DNA of 5,236 bases from Deltaproteobacteria bacterium. Lineage in GTDB: Bacteria > Desulfobacterota_B > Binatia > Bin18. The stretch lies in NCBI GenBank assembly GCA_012271025.1, contig JAAXHF010000087.1, positions 1 to 5,236 on the forward strand. Reading direction: 5' to 3'. A model generated the notes under the pieces. It worked only from the letters and a program-made list of their open reading frames with translations, made no database searches and was not told the origin of the DNA. Positions 1-5,236 of this stretch are shown here, one piece after another. A program made the position numbers and the translations under genes. Within the stretch, counting starts at the first letter, position 1. The number at the start of each line of letters is the position of its first letter.

Positions 1-1
1 C

Positions 2-220
2 TCCGCCGACGATACGGCTCTCATCGACGCGATGGAAGCGGTCAACGAGCATCGGCTGTCCTTCTGGGACGCCGTGCTGTGGGCCACAGCACGCCAGAAC
101 GGTTGCTCCGCCATCCTCAGCGAAGACATGCAGGACGGCCGACGCCTGAACGGCGTCGCCTTCATCAATCCCTTCTCTTCGGGCGCTGAGTCACGCTTGG
201 CGGCGCTGCTCGAAGCCTGA
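2..220 (+). CDS. PIN-domain protein, C-terminal fragment (VapC-like ribonuclease)
   Basis: The reading frame is open from base 2 to the TGA at 218-220, giving 72 codons; the beginning lies outside the window. The ATG at 32 is internal, not the start. The visible part matches the end of a PIN domain: 'SFWDAVLWATA' carries the conserved third acidic residue, followed by a hydrophobic strand, 'ILSEDMQDG' with the next acidic cluster, and a final strand 'VAFINPF'. PIN proteins are metal-dependent endoribonucleases in the cytoplasm; in VapBC pairs they are toxins that cleave RNA (often tRNA) and are neutralised by an antitoxin usually encoded immediately upstream. The antitoxin would be outside the window, so toxin status is inferred. 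The short tail after the domain (about 15 residues) suggests a single-domain protein of the usual 130-150 residues. The hydrolase starts 10 bp after its stop, so read-through is possible, but no functional link is evident. Confidence 0.85.
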   Translation, partial: SADDTALIDAMEAVNEHRLSFWDAVLWATARQNGCSAILSEDMQDGRRLNGVAFINPFSSGAESRLAALLEA

Positions 221-230
221 CGCCTGACCG

Positions 231-1166
231 ATGAAAAAGCGCTGGATCACAATCTTTCTGGGCGGCCTGCTGGGTCTTTTTATGGCGGGCCTGGCGGTCT
301 TGTACCTGTTTCCCGGCTTTGTTCTGTCCCTGGCCGTTGGGGCCGACCGGGCAGCCGCCGGCCTGGAAGAGCGGACGGTGCAGGTCGCCGAGCACCGGAT
401 TCAGTATCTCTCCGGAGGAAGCGGAGAAACCCTGGTGCTGCTGCACGGCTTTGCCGCCAACAAGGACAACTGGACGCGCGTCGCCGCCTATCTGACTCCC
501 CATTTCCGCGTCATCGCTCCAGACCTGCCGGGCTTTGGCGAGAGCAGCCGGGACGCCCAAGCCCGCTATGCGGTCGCCGACCAGGTCGAGCGGCTGCACG
601 CCTTTGCCCGGGCTCTGGGTCTGGCCCGGTTTCATCTTGGCGGCAATTCAATGGGCGGCTGGATAGCCGGCGCCTATGCCGCACACCATCCACACGAGGT
701 CCAAAGTCTGTGGTTATTGGCCCCCGGCGGAGTGGCCTCGGCCCAAGCCAGCGAACTCGCCCAACACCTGGCCCGGGGCGAGAATCCCCTTATCGTCAAC
801 CGGCCTGAGGACTTCGACACGATGTTTGAATTCGCGGCCGTCGTACGCCCCTGGATCCCCGGTCCGATCAAGCGCCACCTGGCCGAACAGGCCATGCGTC
901 AACGCGATTTCAACGCCAAAGTTGTCCGAGACCTGGCCGAAACCCCGCTCTCCTTGGAACCGCTCTTACAAGATCATCCAGTCCCGGCCCTGATCGTGTG
1001 GGGAGAGCAAGACCGCATCCTCCACGTTTCGGGGGCGGCAATACTGGCGGCGCTGATGCCGAACGCCGAAGCCGTGGTCATGCCCCACACCGGCCATATC
1101 CCCATGATCGAGCGACCCCAGGAGACCGCCGAACGCTTCCTGCGCTTTCAGCACATTGACTTCTGA
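231..1166 (+). CDS. membrane-anchored alpha/beta hydrolase, ABHD6-like (putative monoacylglycerol lipase/esterase)
   Basis: This is an intact 311-residue serine hydrolase. Residues 2-4 are basic (KKR) and about 5-36 form one hydrophobic segment with no clear cleavage site. This predicts an N-in anchor that would place the catalytic domain on the periplasmic side. The alpha/beta-hydrolase core begins near 66. It has the oxyanion-hole HG at 72-73 in 'LLHGFAANKDNW', a 'DLPGFGES' loop at 98-105, the nucleophile elbow GNSMGG with Ser140, Asp261 in 'WGEQDRIL', and His289 in 'HTGHIPMIERP', so the triad is Ser140-Asp261-His289. A helical lid lies at about 165-240. The pattern and the text around each motif resemble the ABHD6 group, including human ABHD6 and anchored bacterial lipases of Moraxella/Psychrobacter type, which cleave monoacylglycerols and lysolipids; the actual substrate is unknown. 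The ATG at 231 is the first possible start because an in-frame TGA lies at 225-227; no good ribosome-binding site is visible. It converges on the minus-strand operon. Confidence 0.92.
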   Translation: MKKRWITIFLGGLLGLFMAGLAVLYLFPGFVLSLAVGADRAAAGLEERTVQVAEHRIQYLSGGSGETLVLLHGFAANKDNWTRVAAYLTPHFRVIAPDLPGFGESSRDAQARYAVADQVERLHAFARALGLARFHLGGNSMGGWIAGAYAAHHPHEVQSLWLLAPGGVASAQASELAQHLARGENPLIVNRPEDFDTMFEFAAVVRPWIPGPIKRHLAEQAMRQRDFNAKVVRDLAETPLSLEPLLQDHPVPALIVWGEQDRILHVSGAAILAALMPNAEAVVMPHTGHIPMIERPQETAERFLRFQHIDF

Positions 1167-1237
1167 GCGGGCGGCCTCAGTCTCGTCTCTCGCACGCCGA
1201 CAAGAACACAAAACCCAGCCCGAGCAGCACATTGACT
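1149..1237. repeat. 13-bp direct repeat flanking convergent stop codons
   Basis: CAGCACATTGACT occurs exactly at 1149-1161 and again at 1225-1237, 76 bp apart. After the first copy the sequence continues TCTGAG and after the second GAG, so the similarity extends to GAG if three bases are skipped. The first copy encodes the last codons of the hydrolase (QHIDF, stop). The second lies antisense within the last membrane helix of the small membrane-protein gene, and read on the plus strand in the same register it would spell QHID-stop. An exact 13-mer this close is unlikely by chance. It may reflect a small duplication that reshaped the hydrolase 3' end; this origin is inference. Confidence 0.5.
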
Positions 1238-1680
1238 GAGACCAGCCGGGTATACCGGGCGTGCAGACGGGCGAATTCATCCCGAAAGACCTGCCTTGCC
1301 GGGTCGAAATTATCAAAATCCTGGATCTCAACCGTCCGCAGGTACTCCAGCCGGTCGGCAATCGGGCCGGCGTAGATCAACAGCCCGGCCAGCATCAGCA
1401 GCCACAGTACGGCCTTGGTCACCCGCAGCCGGGTCCGCTCGGCCGGGTGCAGCACAAAGTACACCGCGCCGAAGCCCATACAGGCCGCAGCCACGCCCTC
1501 CAGGCGGTTGAGCTTGGCCAGAATGACGGCGTTGATATTCCCGGCCACAGTGATGCTGGGCGCCTCCTGGAACACGCTCCCAGCCACCGCAAAACCAAAG
1601 CCGACCAGGGCTCCGATCCAGACCCCGGCTCCCAGGTTCTCAACAAAAAACACCAGCGTATGCAGCCTGCGTTTGCCCAT
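1177..1680 (-). CDS. small four-helix membrane protein, DUF4149-like
   Basis: The gene encodes 167 residues with four predicted membrane segments at about 8-34, 62-78, 87-105 and 145-163. Between the third and fourth helices lies a charged loop rich in D, E and R (about 107-140). The layout and local patterns recall DUF4149 (TMEM205-like) proteins: an N-terminal helix with 'GVWIGALVGFG', an 'F...A....AG.I' stretch before helix 2, and a closing 'F.RLH.RY..L..VN.LLGL' at 133-155. No function is established for that family, so none is assigned here. The ATG at 1678-1680 is well supported by AGGAGG six bases upstream. It is the last gene of the ABC operon, 12 bp after the permease stop, which suggests co-expression and perhaps a role as an accessory membrane subunit. 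Its stop faces the hydrolase stop across 10 bp with no convincing terminator between them. The family assignment rests on pattern memory rather than a profile search. Confidence 0.8.
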   Translation of the reverse strand: MGKRRLHTLVFFVENLGAGVWIGALVGFGFAVAGSVFQEAPSITVAGNINAVILAKLNRLEGVAAACMGFGAVYFVLHPAERTRLRVTKAVLWLLMLAGLLIYAGPIADRLEYLRTVEIQDFDNFDPARQVFRDEFARLHARYTRLVSVNVLLGLGFVFLSACERRD

Positions 1681-1686
1681 GCCTGT

Positions 1687-1692
1687 CCTCCT
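1687..1692 (-). promoter_or_regulatory. Shine-Dalgarno site for the DUF4149-like gene
   Basis: Read on the minus strand, AGGAGG lies six bases before the ATG at 1680 and directly abuts the permease stop codon (TAG, 1693-1695). It is the only textbook ribosome-binding site in the operon and fixes the start of the small membrane protein. It also implies that this gene can be translated independently of the permease. Confidence 0.8.
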
Positions 1693-4275
1693 CTACTCCT
1701 CGCGCAAGGCCAGCGCCGGTGAGGTCCGGGACATCCTGAAGGCCGGATACATCCCGGCCAACAGCGCGGCCAGCACGGCCAGCAGCACGGCCTGGACGAG
1801 CAGGCCAGGGGTAATCTCCAGCTCCAGGGTCCAGCCAAACGAGCGCCGGTTAATCACAAACACCAGCACCGAGGCCAGCATCAGGCCGACCGGCAGGGCC
1901 AGCAGTCCGGCCAGCAGACCCATCAGGCCGGTCTGGGCGGTCACCAGACCCCAGACCTGACGCGGCGTAAAGCCGGTCGCCCGCAGCACGCCGAGTTCGC
2001 GTTCGCGCTCCAACTGCAGGGCCATCAACGCGCTCAGGACACCGATAAACGCCACCGCCGTGGTCAGCAGGTGGAGCACCGAGGTAATGGTAAAGGTACG
2101 GTCGAAAATCTCCAGCGAGGCTTGGCGCAGGGACCGGTTCGAGCGCATCTCGACCTCCTGCACCGAGCCGACCAGCCGCCGCAGCGAGGCCAGCATTGCC
2201 GTCACATCCCGGTCGGTGCTCAGCCACAGCCCCAGCGACGACACGCCCCGGTCGTGCCAGAACTGCTCATAGGTCCGACGGCTCATCATCACCAGCCCCC
2301 GGTCCGAGCCGTAATCGGCAAAAATCCCGGCGACCCGAAAATCCTGCACCCCCCGGTCGGTCCGCAGACGGACAGCAGCGCCTACCCGCAGCCGGTGATG
2401 GTAGGCGTAGGGCTCTGACACAATGACCGTGCGTTCGGTCTCAAAGGCGGCCCACACCGCCTCCGGCCGGCCTTCAACAAAGCGGTAGGAAGCATACCTG
2501 CCGACATCGAGTTGCAGGGCAACCAGCTGGACCCGACCGGTTGGCGATTCGACCGACACCCGCCGGTAGGTACTCACCGCTTCCACTCCCGGGGCGGCTG
2601 ACAGACGGGTGACAACGACCGGGTCCAGCGTGCCCTCATTCCAGCGCGACACCAGGCTGGGAGGAGCAACATAGATATCGGCCTGGAGAGCGTTCTCCAG
2701 CCAATAGGCCACGGTTTGCCGAAAACTCTCAATCATGATGCCCACCCCAACCGTCACCGACACGGCGACCATGAGGGCTGCAATCGCCACCGCAGTCCGG
2801 CTCAGCGAGGCCAGCACGCTGCGAATGCACAGGCGTCCGACAATATCCGTCCGCGTCCCGACCAGCAGCTGGACCGCCCGCAGCAGGCCGACCACGGCCA
2901 CCGGCGTGACCAGCACACAGCCCAGGAAGATGGTAAACAGGCCGCCAAAGCTCAGGATCAGGTCACGGCTGGGCAGCAGCAGCAGGCCCGTCCCGATCAG
3001 CACCAGACACATGCCAGCCACGGCCGCCCAGGGCACAACCCGTTGTGAGCGGGCTTCGAGCGTCGAGCGGTTCAGCACCGCCCGCGGCTGGGTGGCCGTG
3101 GCCTCCAGCGCCGGAGCCAGGGCGGCCACCAGGCTGGCCCCGAGTCCCAGCCCCAAGCCCTTGAGCAGCCCCAGCCCGCTGATCGTCAGCTCACGCACGC
3201 TGACGACAAAGTACAGATCGGTGATCGTCTGGGTCACCAGCCGGACCAGCCCCTGAGCCAGGCCGACCCCCAGCAGGAGTCCGGCGGCCGTGCCCAGCAG
3301 ACCGAGCAGCGCGGCTTCGGCCACAATCAGGCTGAAAATTTCCCGGCGGGTGACGCCGACAACCCGCAGGGCGCCGATCAGGCCGCGACGCTGGACCACC
3401 GAAAAGGTCATCGTGTTATAGATCAAAAACATGCCGACAATCAGGGCTAGCAAACTCAGCGCGCTCAGGTTCAGGCTGAAGGCGCGGGTCATCTGGGCTA
3501 CCGACTGCGAACGGGCGGCCGCGCTGCGGACCTCGGCGCCAGGCGGCAGCACCGCCCGGATTTTTGCCAGCTCGGCCTGACCCAGCGGACCGGCCGGCAT
3601 AATCAGATCGATCCGGCTCAAACGCCCGGTCAGGCTCAGCAGTTCCTGAGCGGTGGCAATATCGGTCACCAGTAGGCTGTCCAGCGCCCGGCGGCTCAGC
3701 GCATCGGCCGGCTCCAGCAGGGCGATAATGCTGAGTCGCTGGCGGACGCCGCCGGCCCGAACGGTGAGTTGGTTGGCCTGCCTCTCTGTGGCTGGGTCTC
3801 CGGCCAGCCCGAGGCCCAGCTCACGGCCCGTCCCGTAGGACATGATGGCGGTTGCCGGCCGGGTCAAAAACGACACCAGCGCGGTCTGCCCCCGGCTGTT
3901 CAGCCCGGCCAGATAGGGCCGAAACGGCGCCTCGGCAAACGGGTCAACACCCAACACCCGAAAGGTCCGGCCCGGATAGTCGGGGGCGGCCACATCGCCC
4001 TCGACAACCGGAGCCGCCAGCCGGACACCAGCCTCAATCCGCACGGCGCGAAAGATGTCCTCGGGAATCCCCCGCGAGCCACCGACAATCTGATGCGTCG
4101 CCCGCCCCACCACACTGTCGGTTGACAGCAAAAAGGCGCGCTGGGCGCTGGCGTTGGCCAGATCAATGGCCACCACAACCGCCACCCCCAGGGCCACCCC
4201 CACAAAAGACAGGCCCATCTGCCACGGATGGCGGAGCAGATGGCGCAGGCTGGCCCGCCACAGCACACGGCTCAT
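1693..4275 (-). CDS. ABC transporter permease with two FtsX domains (YbbP-like)
   Basis: This is an intact 860-residue inner-membrane permease of the MacB/Lol/FtsX superfamily. Predicted helices: TM1 about 20-40, then a large extracytoplasmic domain (about 41-265); TM2-TM4 about 268-292, 314-345 and 364-392 (first FtsX domain); TM5-TM6 about 413-435 and 441-465; TM7 about 493-515, a second extracytoplasmic domain (about 516-725), and TM8-TM10 about 728-752, 775-805 and 822-845 (second FtsX domain). Each half has the cytoplasmic coupling motif after its first FtsX helix: '[18 protein letters not shown]' near 296 and '[19 protein letters not shown]' near 756. Ten helices, about 800-860 residues and no fused ATPase match YbbP rather than MacB (fused ATPase) or LolC/LolE (about 400 residues, one FtsX domain). 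This class uses ATP hydrolysis in the cytoplasm to move its periplasmic domains and extract or expel hydrophobic substrates; the substrate here is unknown. Its ATG overlaps the ATPase stop (ATGA, 4272-4275), and a GGGGAA lies five bases upstream, consistent with translational coupling. Confidence 0.93.
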   Translation of the reverse strand: MSRVLWRASLRHLLRHPWQMGLSFVGVALGVAVVVAIDLANASAQRAFLLSTDSVVGRATHQIVGGSRGIPEDIFRAVRIEAGVRLAAPVVEGDVAAPDYPGRTFRVLGVDPFAEAPFRPYLAGLNSRGQTALVSFLTRPATAIMSYGTGRELGLGLAGDPATERQANQLTVRAGGVRQRLSIIALLEPADALSRRALDSLLVTDIATAQELLSLTGRLSRIDLIMPAGPLGQAELAKIRAVLPPGAEVRSAAARSQSVAQMTRAFSLNLSALSLLALIVGMFLIYNTMTFSVVQRRGLIGALRVVGVTRREIFSLIVAEAALLGLLGTAAGLLLGVGLAQGLVRLVTQTITDLYFVVSVRELTISGLGLLKGLGLGLGASLVAALAPALEATATQPRAVLNRSTLEARSQRVVPWAAVAGMCLVLIGTGLLLLPSRDLILSFGGLFTIFLGCVLVTPVAVVGLLRAVQLLVGTRTDIVGRLCIRSVLASLSRTAVAIAALMVAVSVTVGVGIMIESFRQTVAYWLENALQADIYVAPPSLVSRWNEGTLDPVVVTRLSAAPGVEAVSTYRRVSVESPTGRVQLVALQLDVGRYASYRFVEGRPEAVWAAFETERTVIVSEPYAYHHRLRVGAAVRLRTDRGVQDFRVAGIFADYGSDRGLVMMSRRTYEQFWHDRGVSSLGLWLSTDRDVTAMLASLRRLVGSVQEVEMRSNRSLRQASLEIFDRTFTITSVLHLLTTAVAFIGVLSALMALQLERERELGVLRATGFTPRQVWGLVTAQTGLMGLLAGLLALPVGLMLASVLVFVINRRSFGWTLELEITPGLLVQAVLLAVLAALLAGMYPAFRMSRTSPALALREE

Positions 4276-4991
4276 GGCGATTCCCCGGCCGACCGTTCCA
4301 GCACATGTCCGTCCTGGATGCTGAAAATGCGGTCGGCCATGCCGATGACCTCCTGGCTATGAGTCACCATCAGCAGGGTCTTGCCGGCCTGGCGGGTCAG
4401 ACGGTCGAGCAGTTCGAGCACCGTGCGGCCGGTCTCACTATCCAGATTGCCGGTCGGCTCATCGGCCAGAATCAGGAGCGGCTCATGCACCAGGGCACGG
4501 GCAATCGCCACCCGCTGCTGCTCACCCCCGGACAGGCGGTCAGTAAAGTCGGCCGCCCGGTCGGCCAGACCGACCCGGTCGAGCATGGCCAAGCTGGCCT
4601 GCTCGGCCCGCGCCGCATCCCAGCCGTTCAGCTCCAGGGGCAGCAGGATGTTCTCCTGAATGCTGAGGGTCGGCAGCAGATTGAAGAACTGAAAGACAAA
4701 GCCGATGTGCTGCCGGCGGAAGAGGGTGCGTTGCTGCTCACTGAGCCGGGCCAGGGACAGCGGACCGGGCTCGTCCGAGCCGGGGTAGACCACCACCTCG
4801 CCCGAGGTCGGCATATCGATCCCGCTGATCAGATTCAGCAGGGTGGACTTGCCCGAACCGCTCCTGCCCAGCAACACGACGAACTCGCCAGCCTGAATCG
4901 TCAGGTCAACCTCACGCAGGACCGTATGGGAGCGTTCGCCCTCCTGGTAGACCTTAGTCAAGCGGCGCAGTTCGATCAGTGGGGGAGCCAT
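4272..4991 (-). CDS. ABC transporter ATP-binding protein (LolD/MacB/YbbA type)
   Basis: This is a 239-residue nucleotide-binding subunit with every functional motif intact: Walker [10 protein letters not shown] (42-50), Q-loop Gln101 in '[11 protein letters not shown]', signature LSGGE (153-157) followed by [10 protein letters not shown], Walker B 'LLILADEP' with catalytic Glu178, D-loop 'GNLD' (181-184) and H-loop His211. The '[10 protein letters not shown]' and 'ADEPTGNLD' wording is typical of the LolD/MacB/YbbA/FtsE-like group that partners FtsX-fold permeases, and it is expected to act as a dimer on the cytoplasmic face of the permease encoded next. I chose the ATG at 4989-4991 because the family core ('[11 protein letters not shown]') begins four residues later. 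An in-frame TTG at 5025-5027 would add 12 residues; neither start has a good Shine-Dalgarno. The frame stays open upstream to a stop near 5160, but without another standard start. It is the first gene of the operon, and its TGA overlaps the permease ATG by 4 bp. Confidence 0.94.
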   Translation of the reverse strand: MAPPLIELRRLTKVYQEGERSHTVLREVDLTIQAGEFVVLLGRSGSGKSTLLNLISGIDMPTSGEVVVYPGSDEPGPLSLARLSEQQRTLFRRQHIGFVFQFFNLLPTLSIQENILLPLELNGWDAARAEQASLAMLDRVGLADRAADFTDRLSGGEQQRVAIARALVHEPLLILADEPTGNLDSETGRTVLELLDRLTRQAGKTLLMVTHSQEVIGMADRIFSIQDGHVLERSAGESP

Positions 4992-5081
4992 GCAGGGGGA
5001 GTGTTTCAGAAACTCGGCCGGGGTCAAGCCGGGGCTGGAAAACGGCAGTGTCTCAGTTTGACAACGCTTGCCTGTCTCCTC

Positions 5082-5118
5082 CCCAGCGGCCCGCGCCGAG
5101 GACGCTCCAGACGCTGGG
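5082..5118 (-). other. leader inverted repeat (7-bp stem, 23-nt loop)
   Basis: CCCAGCG at 5082-5088 is exactly complementary to CGCTGGG at 5112-5118. Transcribed on the minus strand it would form a hairpin in the operon leader, followed immediately by GGGGAGGAG. There is no T-run, so it is not a standard terminator. It could be a leader structure or chance; the loop is long. Confidence 0.3.
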
Positions 5119-5120
5119 AA

Positions 5121-5145
5121 ATCCCCCTCAGTCCCCCTTTGTCAA
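5121..5145. repeat. C-run intergenic repeat remnant
   Basis: Two C5 runs are set in near-repeated units, TCCCCCTCAG then TCCCCCTTTG, followed by TCAA. The wording resembles a dispersed intergenic repeat seen in many uncultured bacterial genomes, in which a C5-TTT half is normally followed by an inverted AAAGGGGG half. Here the inverted half is missing, so this would be a solo half or decayed copy. The resemblance is from memory, and only one copy is in the window. Confidence 0.35.
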
Positions 5146-5203
5146 CGTGTGATGCATATTAGGCCGATTGTTCTCTTCAGGCCGTCCGTGCGCGCCCTCG
5201 CCC

Positions 5204-5236
5204 GGCCCTTCGGGCCACCCTCTCCCTCACGGGGAG
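5204..5236. repeat. GC-rich double-hairpin intergenic repeat, truncated by window end
   Basis: GGCCC (5204-5208) and GGGCC (5212-5216) form a perfect 5-bp stem around TTC. It is followed by CTCCC (5222-5226) and GGGAG (5232-5236), a second 5-bp stem whose downstream arm reaches the last base and probably continues. The preceding CCCTCGCCC and this pair of stems resemble REP-like dispersed intergenic elements of high-GC genomes. On the minus strand it would lie upstream of the ABC operon. Whether it is dispersed cannot be seen from one copy. Confidence 0.4.

Larger units (their letters stand above)
4992..5236. other. non-coding leader/promoter region of the ABC operon
   Basis: These 245 bases contain no supportable gene. 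On the minus strand they should carry the operon promoter and 5' leader. A TAATAT at 5156-5161 (minus) could be a -10 element, but no matching -35 lies 16-18 bases upstream of it. A TTGACA at 5140-5145 (minus) has no good -10 at the right distance. I therefore do not call a promoter. The region also holds a hairpin and two repeat-like elements listed separately. What lies beyond the right edge is unknown. Confidence 0.6.

Noticed and set aside
32..220. Complete 62-residue small protein starting at ATG 32
   Set aside because: The frame is open to the left edge and the sequence is the C-terminal part of a PIN domain, so this ATG is internal.
1163..1180. CTGAG/CTCAG hairpin covering both convergent stop codons, as a bidirectional terminator
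   Set aside because: The stem is only 5 bp with an 8-nt loop, and there is no T-run on either strand. The pairing partly follows from two TGA stops facing each other.
1419..1838. Minus-strand open frame overlapping the DUF4149-like gene and the permease end
   Set aside because: It is a W/C/R/P-rich translation with no domain, in an alternative frame of two well-supported genes.
5003..5013. GTTTC-A-GAAAC palindrome just upstream of the ATPase ATG, as an operator
   Set aside because: Five-base arms are expected several times by chance in a window this long, and no matching second site or nearby regulator is visible.
5140..5145. Minus-strand TTGACA as a -35 promoter element
   Set aside because: At 17 bases spacing the -10 position reads ATTTCC, a poor match, and the TTGACA is part of the C-run repeat-like element.
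3852..5162. Plus-strand open frame of 436 codons opposite the ATPase and permease
   Set aside because: It is antisense to two genes with complete family motifs, its translation is low-complexity and rich in P, R, Q and G, and it has no recognisable domain. It is a product of high GC.

Overview
The window is GC-rich, with dense coding and a strong G/C third-position bias. Its content (a PIN-domain protein, a membrane-anchored lipase-like hydrolase, and an FtsX-type ABC exporter) points to a Gram-negative-type bacterium. GC-rich intergenic repeat remnants at the right edge look like those common in uncultured high-GC proteobacterial-grade lineages, such as deltaproteobacterial or Tectomicrobia-like genomes. 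That taxonomic guess comes from memory and is weak. There are no RNA genes, insertion sequences, CRISPR arrays or phage genes in the window.

Layout: two plus-strand genes occupy 2-1166. The first is the C-terminal part of a PIN-domain protein, cut by the left edge. Ten bases after it comes an intact alpha/beta hydrolase with an N-terminal membrane anchor that closely resembles the ABHD6 monoacylglycerol-lipase type. Three minus-strand genes occupy 1177-4991 and converge on the hydrolase, with only 10 bp between the facing stop codons. In transcription order they are an ABC ATPase (LolD/MacB/YbbA type), an 860-residue permease with two FtsX domains (YbbP type), and a small four-helix membrane protein that resembles DUF4149. 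The ATPase and permease overlap by 4 bp (ATGA), and the small gene follows after 12 bp with a perfect AGGAGG, so the three look like one operon.

Right edge: 4992-5236 is non-coding. It should hold the operon leader and promoter, and it contains a 7-bp-stem hairpin, a C-run repeat remnant and a G/C hairpin repeat that runs off the window.

How the genes may work together: the ATPase and permease together make a complete MacB/Lol/YbbAP-superfamily mechanotransmission exporter, which acts on lipids or hydrophobic molecules at the outer face of the inner membrane. The neighbouring hydrolase is predicted to be anchored in that membrane with its catalytic domain outside. This recalls E. coli, where ybbA-ybbP sits beside the periplasmic esterase tesA. 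A lipid hydrolysis/extraction module is therefore a reasonable hypothesis, but no partnership is proven by the sequence. I found no clearly new class of system; the most notable points are this gene neighbourhood, the DUF4149-like third gene, and a 13-bp direct repeat straddling the convergent stop codons.
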